Source of the DNA: Solirubrobacter ginsenosidimutans
Lineage (GTDB): Bacteria; Actinomycetota; Thermoleophilia; Solirubrobacterales; Solirubrobacteraceae
Direction of reading: 5' to 3'
Assembly (NCBI RefSeq): GCF_027587205.1
Contig: NZ_JAPDOD010000029.1
Location: forward strand, 1 to 64,000
Length of the DNA stretch: 64,000 nucleotides
Below the pieces are notes generated by a model, which worked only from the letters and a program-made list of their open reading frames with translations, was not told the DNA's origin and did not search any database. Made by a program: the position numbers and the translations under genes. Every line of letters starts with the position of its first letter. Position 1 is the first letter of the stretch. Of the stretch, positions 23,811 to 31,222 are shown piece after piece.

Positions 23811-24633
23811 CTTCGCTGCGCCCTACATCCAGCGCGGGATCGCGGAGATCCTGCTGCTGGCCGTGATCGCCGGTGTCCTGGGGACGTGGGTGGTGCTCCG
23901 GCGGCTGCCGTTCTACACGCACGCGATCGGCACCGCGACCTTCCCGGGGCTGGTCGTGGCGGGGCCGTGGGGCGTTCCCGCGCAGCTGACCGCGCTGGTG
24001 TGCGCGGTGGGGTTCGGGGGCGTGCTCGAGCGCATTCAGCGGACGCGGCGGGTGGACCCGGACGCGGCGATCGGGCTGCTGCTGGTGGCGGCGCTCGCCA
24101 TCGGCGTCGTCCTGGCGAGCGACGTCTACCACTCGGGCGCGGGCGTGGACCGGTTGCTCTTCGGCTCGCTGATCGCCTTGAGCCCGGCGGACCTCTGGCT
24201 GACCGCGGCGGCGGCCGTCGGCGTGCTGGCGTGTGACGCGGCGCTGCGCCGTTCCTGGCTGGCAAGCGGCTTCGACGCCGACGGCGCGCGGGCGGGAGGG
24301 GTGCGCGTGGCCACCGCCGATCGCGCCCTGCTGCTCGCCGTGGCGGTCGCGGTCGTCGTGGCCTTGGACGCCGTCGGCGCGCTGCTCGTGACGGTCGTGT
24401 TGACGGTTCCGGCGGCCACGATCCGGCTCTTCGAGCCCGCCTTGCGCACGCAGCAGCTGCTGACCTTCGCCCTGGCAGCCGTCGAAGGCCTCGCCGCGAT
24501 CTGGGTCGCGGACGCGTTCAACGTCGGTCCTGGCCCGGCCATGGCCGTCCTCGGCGCGCTCGTCTACGCCCTCGCCGCGCTCACGCCACAACATAAATGG
24601 GGTCTGACCCCATTTAGGAAGGTCGAGGGTTGA
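23803..24633 (+). CDS. Metal ABC transporter permease, first copy (ZnuB/TroC-like)
   Basis: A 276-residue integral membrane protein with eight or nine predicted helices (ILLLAVIAGVLGTWVVLRRL, then GLLLVAALAIGVVLA, LLAVAVAVVVALDAVGALLV). The family's TVVLTVPAATIRL loop, equivalent to LVSALLVIPAATA, is present. It forms the channel for the imported cation. The last residues (after ALAALTPQ) are unlike the family: HKWGLTPFRKVEG is encoded by a 21-base palindrome and its flank. ATG at 23803 overlaps the end of the lipoprotein gene. Its stop overlaps the ATPase start as TTGA. Confidence 0.88.
   Translation: MPDFAAPYIQRGIAEILLLAVIAGVLGTWVVLRRLPFYTHAIGTATFPGLVVAGPWGVPAQLTALVCAVGFGGVLERIQRTRRVDPDAAIGLLLVAALAIGVVLASDVYHSGAGVDRLLFGSLIALSPADLWLTAAAAVGVLACDAALRRSWLASGFDADGARAGGVRVATADRALLLAVAVAVVVALDAVGALLVTVVLTVPAATIRLFEPALRTQQLLTFALAAVEGLAAIWVADAFNVGPGPAMAVLGALVYALAALTPQHKWGLTPFRKVEG
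24595..24615. repeat. REP-like palindrome at the end of the permease gene
   Basis: AAATGGGGTC and GACCCCATTT are perfect inverted 10-base arms around a single T. The core GGGGTCTGACCCC resembles short palindromes that recur between genes in many bacterial genomes. Here it is inside the coding sequence and supplies the last residues of the permease. It is AT-richer at its ends than the neighbouring DNA. A direct repeat, GTCGAGGGTTG at 24622 and 24635, follows at once. Confidence 0.7.
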
Positions 24634-25379
24634 AGTCGAGGGTTGTCACCCGCGAGCTGCGCGGTGGGTACGTGCGCGGCGCCGACGTGCTCGGCGGCGT
24701 GGATTTCTCGGTCGCCGCGGGGGAGATCGCCGCGGTGCTCGGGCCCAACGGCGGCGGCAAGACGACGCTGTTCCGCGCGCTGCTGGGCGAGCTGCCGTTC
24801 CGGACCGGCGAGGTCACGCTGGCCGGGCGGCCGGCGTACGTCCCGCAGACCGAGGGCGCGCGGCTGGACTTCCCGGTCAGCGCCCACGACGTGGCGCTGA
24901 TGGGCGCCTACGGGCGCACGCCCTGGTTCAAGCGGGTGGGGCGCGACGACCGGGCGCGGGCGGACGCGGCGCTCGAGCGGGTCGGTCTCGCCGATCGCGC
25001 CCACGCGCGGTTCGGGACGCTCTCCGGTGGGCAGCGCCAGCGGGTGCTGATCGCGCGAGCCCTCGTGCAGGACGCGCCGGTCCTGCTGCTCGACGAGCCG
25101 CTGTCGGGCGTTGACCGGCCGAGCGCCGCGCAGATCGAGCGCGTCTTCGCCGAGCTGCGGGCGGAAGGGCGGGCGCTGCTGGTCGCCACCCACGACGTCG
25201 CGCAGGCACGCGCCTGGCCGCTCGTGCTCTGCCTCAACCACGGCCAGGTCGCGTTCGGCCCGCCTGAGGAGACGCTGACCACCGACGTCCTGCGCCGCAC
25301 CTACGGCGACGAGCTCGTGATCCTCGACGGCGCCGGCCAGGCCGTCACGGTCGCGTGCCATCACCAGCACGAGCACTGA
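24630..25379 (+). CDS. Metal ABC transporter ATPase
   Basis: A 249-residue ATP-binding subunit of the ZnuC/TroB type. Walker A is GPNGGGKTT (about residues 43-51), the signature is LSGGQRQR, and Walker B is VLLLDEP with the switch histidine in VATHDVA. It powers import through the two flanking permeases. The start is TTG at 24630, overlapping the upstream stop as TTGA. AGGAAGG at 24616-24622, immediately after the palindrome, is a good ribosome site for it. The stop overlaps the second permease by one base (TGATG). The short His-rich end (CHHQHEH) is a common metal-transporter feature. Confidence 0.9.
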   Translation: MKSRVVTRELRGGYVRGADVLGGVDFSVAAGEIAAVLGPNGGGKTTLFRALLGELPFRTGEVTLAGRPAYVPQTEGARLDFPVSAHDVALMGAYGRTPWFKRVGRDDRARADAALERVGLADRAHARFGTLSGGQRQRVLIARALVQDAPVLLLDEPLSGVDRPSAAQIERVFAELRAEGRALLVATHDVAQARAWPLVLCLNHGQVAFGPPEETLTTDVLRRTYGDELVILDGAGQAVTVACHHQHEH

Positions 25380-26173
25380 TGCTCTCCAGCGGGATCATGC
25401 AGCGCGCGTTCCTCGAGGCGATCGTCCTCGGGCTGGCCTGCGGGCCGCTGGGCGTGTGGATCCTGCTGCTGCGGCGCGCGTACGCGGCCGAGTCGCTCTC
25501 GCACGCGATGCTGCCCGGGCTCGTGCTCGCGGCGCTCGCCGGGGTGCCGCTGATCCTCGGCGCGGCGGGCGGCGTGCTCGTCGCGGCGGGCGGGATCGCG
25601 CTCGTGGCGCGCGACGCGCGGGCCGGAGGAGACGTCGGCGTGGCGGTCGTCGTCTCCGGGCTGTTCGGCCTCGGCGGCATCCTCGCGCTCTCGCCCGAGA
25701 CGCCGCCACGGCTCGGAGAGCTGCTCTTCGGCGACCTGCTCGGGATCACCAACGGCGACCTCGTCGCCGCCGCGGCGCTGTCGATCGGCGTCCTGATCGC
25801 GCTCGCGGCCGCTTACCGCGCGCTGACGGCGACCGCGTTCGCGCGTGGCAGCGCGCAGGCGCTCGGGATCCGGCCCGCGCGGGCCGACCTCGCGCTGCTC
25901 GCGGTGCTGGCCGTGACGACCGTCGCCGCCGTGCAGGGGCTCGGGAACCTGCTGCTGGTCGCGCTGGTGCTCGCGCCCGCCGCGGCGGCGCTGAACCTCG
26001 CGCAGCGGCTCCCCTCGATCCTCGCGCTCTCGGCCGCGCTGGCCGTGGTGGCGGGCATCGCCGGGTTGATCATCTCCTACGAGCTCGAGATCGCGGCGGG
26101 CGCAAGTATCGCTCTCTGCGCCGTGGCACTTTCTTCTCTCGGCCTCTTGAAACCAAAGTTAGGCGTGCCATAA
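25379..26173 (+). CDS. Metal ABC transporter permease, second copy (TroD-like)
   Basis: A 264-residue integral membrane permease, related to but clearly different from the first one at 23803. It shows SLSHAMLPGLVLAAL and LLLVALVLAPAAAALNLA, the conserved cytoplasmic-loop and core-helix motifs, and about eight helices. Two non-identical permeases with one ATPase suggest a heterodimeric channel as in tro/mts systems. The ATG at 25379 overlaps the ATPase stop. Its 3' end contains the promoter and palindrome that precede the DtxR gene. Confidence 0.88.
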   Translation: MLSSGIMQRAFLEAIVLGLACGPLGVWILLLRRAYAAESLSHAMLPGLVLAALAGVPLILGAAGGVLVAAGGIALVARDARAGGDVGVAVVVSGLFGLGGILALSPETPPRLGELLFGDLLGITNGDLVAAAALSIGVLIALAAAYRALTATAFARGSAQALGIRPARADLALLAVLAVTTVAAVQGLGNLLLVALVLAPAAAALNLAQRLPSILALSAALAVVAGIAGLIISYELEIAAGASIALCAVALSSLGLLKPKLGVP

Positions 26174-26182
26174 TTTGATCCG
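26147..26182 (+). promoter_or_regulatory. Internal promoter with overlapping palindrome before the DtxR regulator
   Basis: TTGAAA at 26147-26152 and CATAAT at 26169-26174 are 16 bp apart, a good -35/-10 pair inside the end of the second permease gene. Transcription would start at about 26181-26182, the GTG of the regulator, so the transcript would be leaderless. An imperfect palindrome with half-sites CAAAGTTAGGC (26154) and GCCATAATTTG (26167), 8 of 11 positions matching, covers the spacer and -10 box. It is a natural place for the regulator to bind its own promoter. Confidence 0.55.
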
Positions 26183-26853
26183 TGGCCACCCGTGAAACCG
26201 AATTCTCCAGCGCCGTAGAGGATTACGCGAAGGCGATCTACGCGCTGCAGGAAGGCGAAGAACCGGTTGGCATCACGGCGATCGCGCACCGCGTCAGCGT
26301 CACGCCCGCCTCGGCGAGCGGCATGGTGCGCAAGCTCGACGAGCTCGGCCTCGTCACCCACGAGCGCTACCGCGGCGTGCGCCTGACCGAGACCGGCACC
26401 CGCCTGGCGCTGCAGATGATCCGGCACCACCGGCTGCTGGAGCTCTACCTGGCCGAGTCGCTGGGCGTGCCGTGGGACCGCGTGCACCAGGAGGCGGAAG
26501 TGCTCGAGCACGTCCTCTCCAAGGAGCTCGAGGCGCTGATCGCCGCCAAGCTCGGCAACCCGACGCACGACCCGCACGGCGACCCGATTCCGGACGCCGA
26601 CCTCGTCCTCCCGGTGGAGCGGACGGCCTGTCTCTCCACGCTGGAGCCGGGCGAGGAGGCGACGGTCGTGCGGATCTCCGACGCTGAGCCGGAGATGCTG
26701 CGCTATCTCGCGGCGCGCGAGATCGTCCCCGGCACCCACCTGCGCGTCATCGACAAGCAGCCGTTCGGCGGCCCGTTGTTCGTCGAGGTCGCGGGCGCCA
26801 CGCACGCGCTCGGCGGCCAGCTCGCCACCTCGATGCGGGTGCGGACGTCGTGA
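26182..26853 (+). CDS. DtxR/MntR-family metal-dependent repressor
   Basis: A 223-residue regulator. Residues 8-65 form the winged helix (YAKAIYALQEGEEPVGITAIA, then VSVTPASASGMVRKLDELGLV). Residues about 70-140 form the metal-binding dimer domain with the expected His/Glu ligands (MIRHHRLLELYL, EAEVLEHVLS), and a DPHGDPIP loop follows. Residues 150-223 are an SH3/FeoA-like domain. It should repress metal uptake when Mn2+, Fe2+ or possibly Zn2+ is plentiful. GTG at 26182 is the start. It overlaps the Nramp gene as GTGA, and is preceded by its own probable promoter and palindrome. Confidence 0.92.
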   Translation: MATRETEFSSAVEDYAKAIYALQEGEEPVGITAIAHRVSVTPASASGMVRKLDELGLVTHERYRGVRLTETGTRLALQMIRHHRLLELYLAESLGVPWDRVHQEAEVLEHVLSKELEALIAAKLGNPTHDPHGDPIPDADLVLPVERTACLSTLEPGEEATVVRISDAEPEMLRYLAAREIVPGTHLRVIDKQPFGGPLFVEVAGATHALGGQLATSMRVRTS

Positions 26854-28151
26854 ACCCGCCCACGGTCCTCGAAGCCGCGGCCGCGGCGACGTCCGACGGC
26901 GCGCCGATCGCGATCTCGCCGCTGCGCGCGCTGCGCTCCCGCGGCAAGGTCCGCGGGGTCGTCGGCATGCTCGGCCCGGCGTTCGTCGCCGCCGTCGCCT
27001 ACATCGACCCGGGCAACTTCGCGACGAACATCGCCGGCGGCGCCAAGTACGGCTACATGCTGCTGTGGGTCATCGTCGCCGCGAACCTGATGGCGATGCT
27101 CGTGCAGTACCTGTCGGCCAAGACCGGCATCGCCACGGGCAAGAACCTGCCGGAGCTCTGCCGCGAGCACTTCCCCAAGCCCGTCACCTTCGGGCTCTGG
27201 CTGCAGGCCGAGGCGATCGCCATCGCCACCGACCTCGCCGAGTTCGTCGGCGCCGCGATCGCCCTCAATCTCCTCTTCGGCGTCCCGCCGTTCGTCGCCG
27301 GCCTGATGACCGCGGTCGTCGCGTTCGCGATCCTCGAGCTGCAGACCCGCGGGCACCGCAAGTTCGAGATCGCGATCACGGGCTTCCTGGCGATCGTCTT
27401 CCTCGGCTTCATGTACGACCTGCTGCAGGTCGGCGTCGACACGCGCGAATTCGCCAAGGGGCTGATCCCCACCTTCCAGGGCACGGACAGCATCCTGCTG
27501 GCGGTCGGCATCCTCGGCGCGACCGTGATGCCCCACGTCGTCTACCTGCATTCGGCGCTGACCTCGCGCCGCATCAAGCCCGAGAGCACGTCCGAGAAGC
27601 GCGAGCTGCTGAATTTCGAGCGCCTGGACGTCTTCCTCGCGATGGGCCTCGCCGGGATCATCAACATCTCGATGCTGGTCGTCGCCGCGCAGCTCTTCCA
27701 CAACTCCGGTCTGACCGACGTGGACTCGATCGAGGGCGCGCACCTCGGCTTCACCACGCTGCTCGGCGGCGGCGCGGCGCTGGCCTTCGCGGTCGCGCTG
27801 CTCGCCTCAGGGCTGAGCAGCTCAAGCGTCGGCACGTTCGCCGGCCAGGTCGTGATGCAGGGCTTCATCAACCGCCGCATCCCGCTCTTCGCCCGCCGCG
27901 CGGTCACGATGGCGCCGTCGCTGGTCATCCTCGCGATCGGCGTCAACCCGAGCACCACGCTGGTCATCTCGCAGGTCGTGCTCAGCTTCGGCATCCCGTT
28001 CGCGCTCGTGCCGATGGTGCTGCTCACGCGCCGGGTGGACATCATGGGCGCGCTGGTCAACCGCCGGCTCACGACCGTCGTCGCGGGCATCGTCGCGTTC
28101 TTGATCATCTGCCTCAACGGCTTCCTGCTCTACGACACGTTCCTCGGATAA
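26850..28151 (+). CDS. mntH: Nramp-family Mn2+/Fe2+ proton symporter
   Basis: A 433-residue carrier with about eleven helices. The hallmark metal-binding DPGNFATNI lies in helix 1 (near residue 51) and the second half-site MPHVVYLHSAL in helix 6. It couples uptake of divalent metal, mainly manganese, to protons. It is translationally coupled to the DtxR gene (GTGA overlap, GTG start at 26850), so regulator and carrier are made together. This gives the cluster two routes: a high-affinity ABC importer and a proton-driven carrier under one local regulator. Confidence 0.93.
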   Translation: MNPPTVLEAAAAATSDGAPIAISPLRALRSRGKVRGVVGMLGPAFVAAVAYIDPGNFATNIAGGAKYGYMLLWVIVAANLMAMLVQYLSAKTGIATGKNLPELCREHFPKPVTFGLWLQAEAIAIATDLAEFVGAAIALNLLFGVPPFVAGLMTAVVAFAILELQTRGHRKFEIAITGFLAIVFLGFMYDLLQVGVDTREFAKGLIPTFQGTDSILLAVGILGATVMPHVVYLHSALTSRRIKPESTSEKRELLNFERLDVFLAMGLAGIINISMLVVAAQLFHNSGLTDVDSIEGAHLGFTTLLGGGAALAFAVALLASGLSSSSVGTFAGQVVMQGFINRRIPLFARRAVTMAPSLVILAIGVNPSTTLVISQVVLSFGIPFALVPMVLLTRRVDIMGALVNRRLTTVVAGIVAFLIICLNGFLLYDTFLG

Positions 28152-28213
28152 GGCGTGTTTGGGTCCTAGGCCCTATTGACGGGCCGTGAGCGTTCGGCGA
28201 TGCTCCGCGCGGG

Positions 28214-28873
28214 ATGGACTCGAGTTCGCGCAGGGTGCAGGCGGAGCGCAATCGGAACCGGTTGCCGCCACGACGGAAGGCGTATCGCTGGACGCGCAGG
28301 ATCGCGGGGCTGATCGCGACGCTCGCGTTCATCGGCGTCGGTGTGGCGATCGCGTCGATGGTGATGCCCGACAAGGACTCCACGTCCGCCGCCGCGGCCA
28401 CCCCGACGGCGACGCCCGCCAAGCACGCGACCAAGAAGAAGGCCGCGGCCAAGAAGAAGCCGGCCAAGCCCAAGGGGCCGACCAAGGCGGAGCGCGAGGC
28501 GCTCAAGGCGGCCATCGCCGTCGTGCGCCAGAAGGGCTACACGACGCTCAAGCCGAGCGATTACCACTACAAGTCGACCTTCCGGGTCCTGATCGGGCGG
28601 CCGGTGGGCGACTCCGGTGGCGGTTCGCGCGCCTTCTTCTTCATCAAGGACCAGTTCCTGGGCAACGACGCGCTGAACCCGAGCACGAAGCTCAGCGTCA
28701 GCAAGGCGCAGAAGATGACCGTCACGCTCACCTACGGCGTGTACGCGCCCGGCGACACGCCCGGCTCCCCGAGCCAGAAGAAGCGCGTGCGCTTCCGGCT
28801 GGAGGGCACGGCGATCCACGCCCTCGACACGATCCCGCTCGACAGCGCACGATTCCAGCGCCCCAAGGGCTGA
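28214..28873 (+). CDS. LppP/LprE-like membrane-anchored protein
   Basis: A 219-residue protein with a basic N-terminus, one TM helix (IAGLIATLAFIGVGVAIASMV, about 29-49), and a Lys/Ala/Pro-rich linker (70-100). The outer domain's second half, KMTVTLTYGVYAPGDTPGSPS followed by KRVRFRLEG, matches the LppP/LprE lipoprotein pattern of mycobacteria. Those proteins are surface lipoproteins of unknown role; this one has a TM anchor instead of a lipobox. The ATG at 28214 precedes the anchor. A short stem, CTCTCC/GGAGAG at 28885-28901, follows the gene. The family call is by pattern only. Confidence 0.55.
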   Translation: MDSSSRRVQAERNRNRLPPRRKAYRWTRRIAGLIATLAFIGVGVAIASMVMPDKDSTSAAAATPTATPAKHATKKKAAAKKKPAKPKGPTKAEREALKAAIAVVRQKGYTTLKPSDYHYKSTFRVLIGRPVGDSGGGSRAFFFIKDQFLGNDALNPSTKLSVSKAQKMTVTLTYGVYAPGDTPGSPSQKKRVRFRLEGTAIHALDTIPLDSARFQRPKG

Positions 28874-28884
28874 CCTCCATTAGG

Positions 28885-28911
28885 CTCTCCCCGTAGGAGA
28901 GACCGAGGAGG
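28885..28911 (+). promoter_or_regulatory. Short leader stem and strong ribosome site of the acyl-CoA synthetase
   Basis: CTCTCC (28885-28890) and GGAGAG (28896-28901) form a 6-bp stem. It is followed by GAGGAGG at 28905-28911, six bases before the ATG at 28918. The ribosome site stays outside the stem. This is the strongest Shine-Dalgarno in the window and decides the start of the gene. Confidence 0.5.
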
Positions 28912-28917
28912 ACCCGC

Positions 28918-30546
28918 ATGGAGCCGTCGTACGCATCCGGGACGTCGTCAACGCCGCTGTTGGGCGACACCATCGGTGACAACCTCGACCGCACGATCGC
29001 CCGGTTCCCGGAGCGCGAGGCGCTCGTCTCGGTCCACCAGGACCTCCGCTACACGTACTCGCAGTTCGGGGAAGCGGTCGATCGCACCGCGCGCGCGTTC
29101 CTCGCCGCGGGGATCGAGGCCGGCGACCGCGTCGGCATCTGGAGCCCCAACTGCGCCGAGTGGGCGCTCGTGCAGTACGCGACCGCCAAGGCCGGGATCA
29201 TCCTCGTCAACATCAATCCGGCCTACCGGACGTCCGAGCTCGAGTACGTCCTGCGCCAGTCCGGGTGCCGGATGCTCGTCGCCGCGACCACGTTCAAGAC
29301 ATCTGATTACGTACAGATGGTCGGCGCGGTGCGCGACAACATCATCGGGCTCGAGCAGGTGGTGTTCATCGGGCGCGACTGGGAGGAGTTCATCGCCCGC
29401 GGCGAGCGCTCCTCGGCCGAGGAGCTGCGCGCGCGCCAGGCCGCGACCCAGTTCGACGACCCGATCAACATCCAGTACACGAGCGGCACCACGGGCTTCC
29501 CGAAGGGCGCGACGCTCAGCCACCACAACATCCTCAACAACGGCTACTTCGTCGGCCGCGGCTGCCGGTACTCCGAGGCGGACCGGGTCTGCATCCCGGT
29601 GCCCTACTACCACTGCTTCGGCATGGTCATGGGCAACCTCGCGTGCACGTCGCACGGCGCCTGCATGGTGATCCCGGCGGGGGCGTTCGACCCGGTCGCC
29701 ACGCTGCAGGCCGTCCAGGACGAGCAGTGCACGAGCCTCTATGGCGTGCCGACGATGTTCATCGCCGAGCTCGAGCACCCCGAGTTCGGCGAGTTCGACC
29801 TCACCAGCCTGCGCACCGGGATCATGGCCGGCTCGCCGTGCCCGATCGAGACGATGCGCCGCGTGGTCTCTGAGATGCACATGGAGGAGGTCACGATCTG
29901 TTACGGCATGACCGAGACCTCGCCCGTGTCGACGCAGACGGCCGCCGACGACCCGCTGGACAAGCGGGTGGGGACGGTCGGCCGCGTGCACCCGCACCTC
30001 GAGTCCAAGGTCGTGGACCCCGAGACCGGCGCGATCGTGGCGCGCGGCGAGCCGGGTGAGCTGTGCACGCGCGGCTACAGCGTGATGCTCGGATACTGGG
30101 AGGAGCCGGAGAAGACCGCGGACGCGATCGACCGCGCCCGCTGGATGCACACCGGCGACCTCGCGCAGATGGACGAGGAGGGCTACCTGAAGATCGTCGG
30201 GCGCATCAAGGACATGGTCATCCGCGGCGGTGAGAACGTGTACCCGCGCGAGATCGAGGAGTTCCTGATGGGCCATCCGGACATCGCCGACGTGCAGGTC
30301 GTGGGCGTGCCGGATCCGCGCTACGGCGAAGAGCTGATGGCGTGGATCGTCACGCGCCGCGGCGCCGAGCTCGACCGCGACGCGGTCGCGGAGTTCTGCA
30401 AGGGCAAGATCGCCCACTACAAGGTCCCCCGCTACGTTGAAGTGGTGAGCGAGTTCCCGATGACCGTGACCGGCAAGGTCCAGAAGTACAAGCTGCGCGA
30501 GCTGGCGATCGAGGAACTGGGTCTCGCGGAAGTGGAGACGGCCTAG
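28918..30546 (+). CDS. Fatty acyl-CoA synthetase (AMP-binding, ANL superfamily)
   Basis: A 542-residue adenylate-forming enzyme that activates a fatty or related acid with ATP and CoA. The P-loop is [18 protein letters not shown] (about residue 183), the adenine motif is CYGMTETSP (about 328), the ribose-binding aspartate is in [21 protein letters not shown] (about 416), and the catalytic lysine is in [12 protein letters not shown] near the C-terminus. Length and motif spacing fit the medium/long-chain FadD group. The ATG is fixed by GAGGAGG. The SRAP gene begins one base after its stop, so the two are co-transcribed although functionally unrelated. Confidence 0.92.
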   Translation: MEPSYASGTSSTPLLGDTIGDNLDRTIARFPEREALVSVHQDLRYTYSQFGEAVDRTARAFLAAGIEAGDRVGIWSPNCAEWALVQYATAKAGIILVNINPAYRTSELEYVLRQSGCRMLVAATTFKTSDYVQMVGAVRDNIIGLEQVVFIGRDWEEFIARGERSSAEELRARQAATQFDDPINIQYTSGTTGFPKGATLSHHNILNNGYFVGRGCRYSEADRVCIPVPYYHCFGMVMGNLACTSHGACMVIPAGAFDPVATLQAVQDEQCTSLYGVPTMFIAELEHPEFGEFDLTSLRTGIMAGSPCPIETMRRVVSEMHMEEVTICYGMTETSPVSTQTAADDPLDKRVGTVGRVHPHLESKVVDPETGAIVARGEPGELCTRGYSVMLGYWEEPEKTADAIDRARWMHTGDLAQMDEEGYLKIVGRIKDMVIRGGENVYPREIEEFLMGHPDIADVQVVGVPDPRYGEELMAWIVTRRGAELDRDAVAEFCKGKIAHYKVPRYVEVVSEFPMTVTGKVQKYKLRELAIEELGLAEVETA

Positions 30547-30547
30547 C

Positions 30548-31210
30548 TTGTGCGGCCGGTACACGCTGTCGACGGTCGACGGCCCCGAGATCGCGCAGCG
30601 CTTCGGCCTCATCTCACCGCCTGACGAAGAGACGCTCGGGCGCTTCAACGTGTGCCCGACGGAGACGATCGCCACCGTCCTGCAACCCAATGCGGCCGCC
30701 TCGGTGGCGTGGGGGCTGCGGCCGTTCCGCGGCCAGAAGTTCACGCCGATCAACGTGCGCTCGGAGACCGCCGCGCAGCGCTTCAAGTGGCTGATGACGG
30801 GCGGACGCTGCCTCGTGCTGGCCGACGGCTGGTACGAGTGGATGAAGCAGGAGCGCAAAGGCGCGCCGCGGCTGCCCTTCCGCTACACGGTCGACGGCGG
30901 CGTCCCGTTCGCCTTCGCCGGCCTGTATGACGGCACCGGCGCGGCGATCCTGACGACGACGGCGAACGAGATCTGCGCGCCCGTCCACGATCGGATGCCG
31001 GTCGTGCTCGAGGGGCCGGAGGCCGAGGCGGCGTGGCTGAGTTCCGACGTCGGCGCTGGAGAAGCGCTGGAGTTCCTCGTGCCGCTCGACAGTGCGCGGG
31101 TGTCGGTAGCACCCGCCAATCCCGCTGTCAATAAGGCGGGTGTCGAAGGCGCGGAGCTGCTGACACCCCCGGAAGCGCCTCTCACACCGCCTTCAGACTC
31201 GCTGTTCTGA
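30548..31210 (+). CDS. SRAP-family abasic-site DNA-protein crosslink protein (YedK/HMCES)
   Basis: A 220-residue SRAP protein that shields abasic sites in single-stranded DNA by forming a thiazolidine link through its N-terminal cysteine. The catalytic set is visible: C2 right after the initiator (MCGRYT), N69 (PINVRSET), E97 (GWYEW) and H147 (PVHDRMPVVL). Because C2 must become the N-terminus, the start is fixed as TTG at 30548. It follows the acyl-CoA synthetase by one base. It adds to the repair functions in the window, with dinB and the HARP-SNF2 helicase. Confidence 0.93.
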   Translation: MCGRYTLSTVDGPEIAQRFGLISPPDEETLGRFNVCPTETIATVLQPNAAASVAWGLRPFRGQKFTPINVRSETAAQRFKWLMTGGRCLVLADGWYEWMKQERKGAPRLPFRYTVDGGVPFAFAGLYDGTGAAILTTTANEICAPVHDRMPVVLEGPEAEAAWLSSDVGAGEALEFLVPLDSARVSVAPANPAVNKAGVEGAELLTPPEAPLTPPSDSLF

Positions 31211-31222
31211 AAGGGTCCATAG

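Noticed and set aside
28948..30858. A 636-codon frame opposite the acyl-CoA synthetase and SRAP genes
   Set aside because: It has no recognisable domain and is antisense to two well-motifed enzymes.
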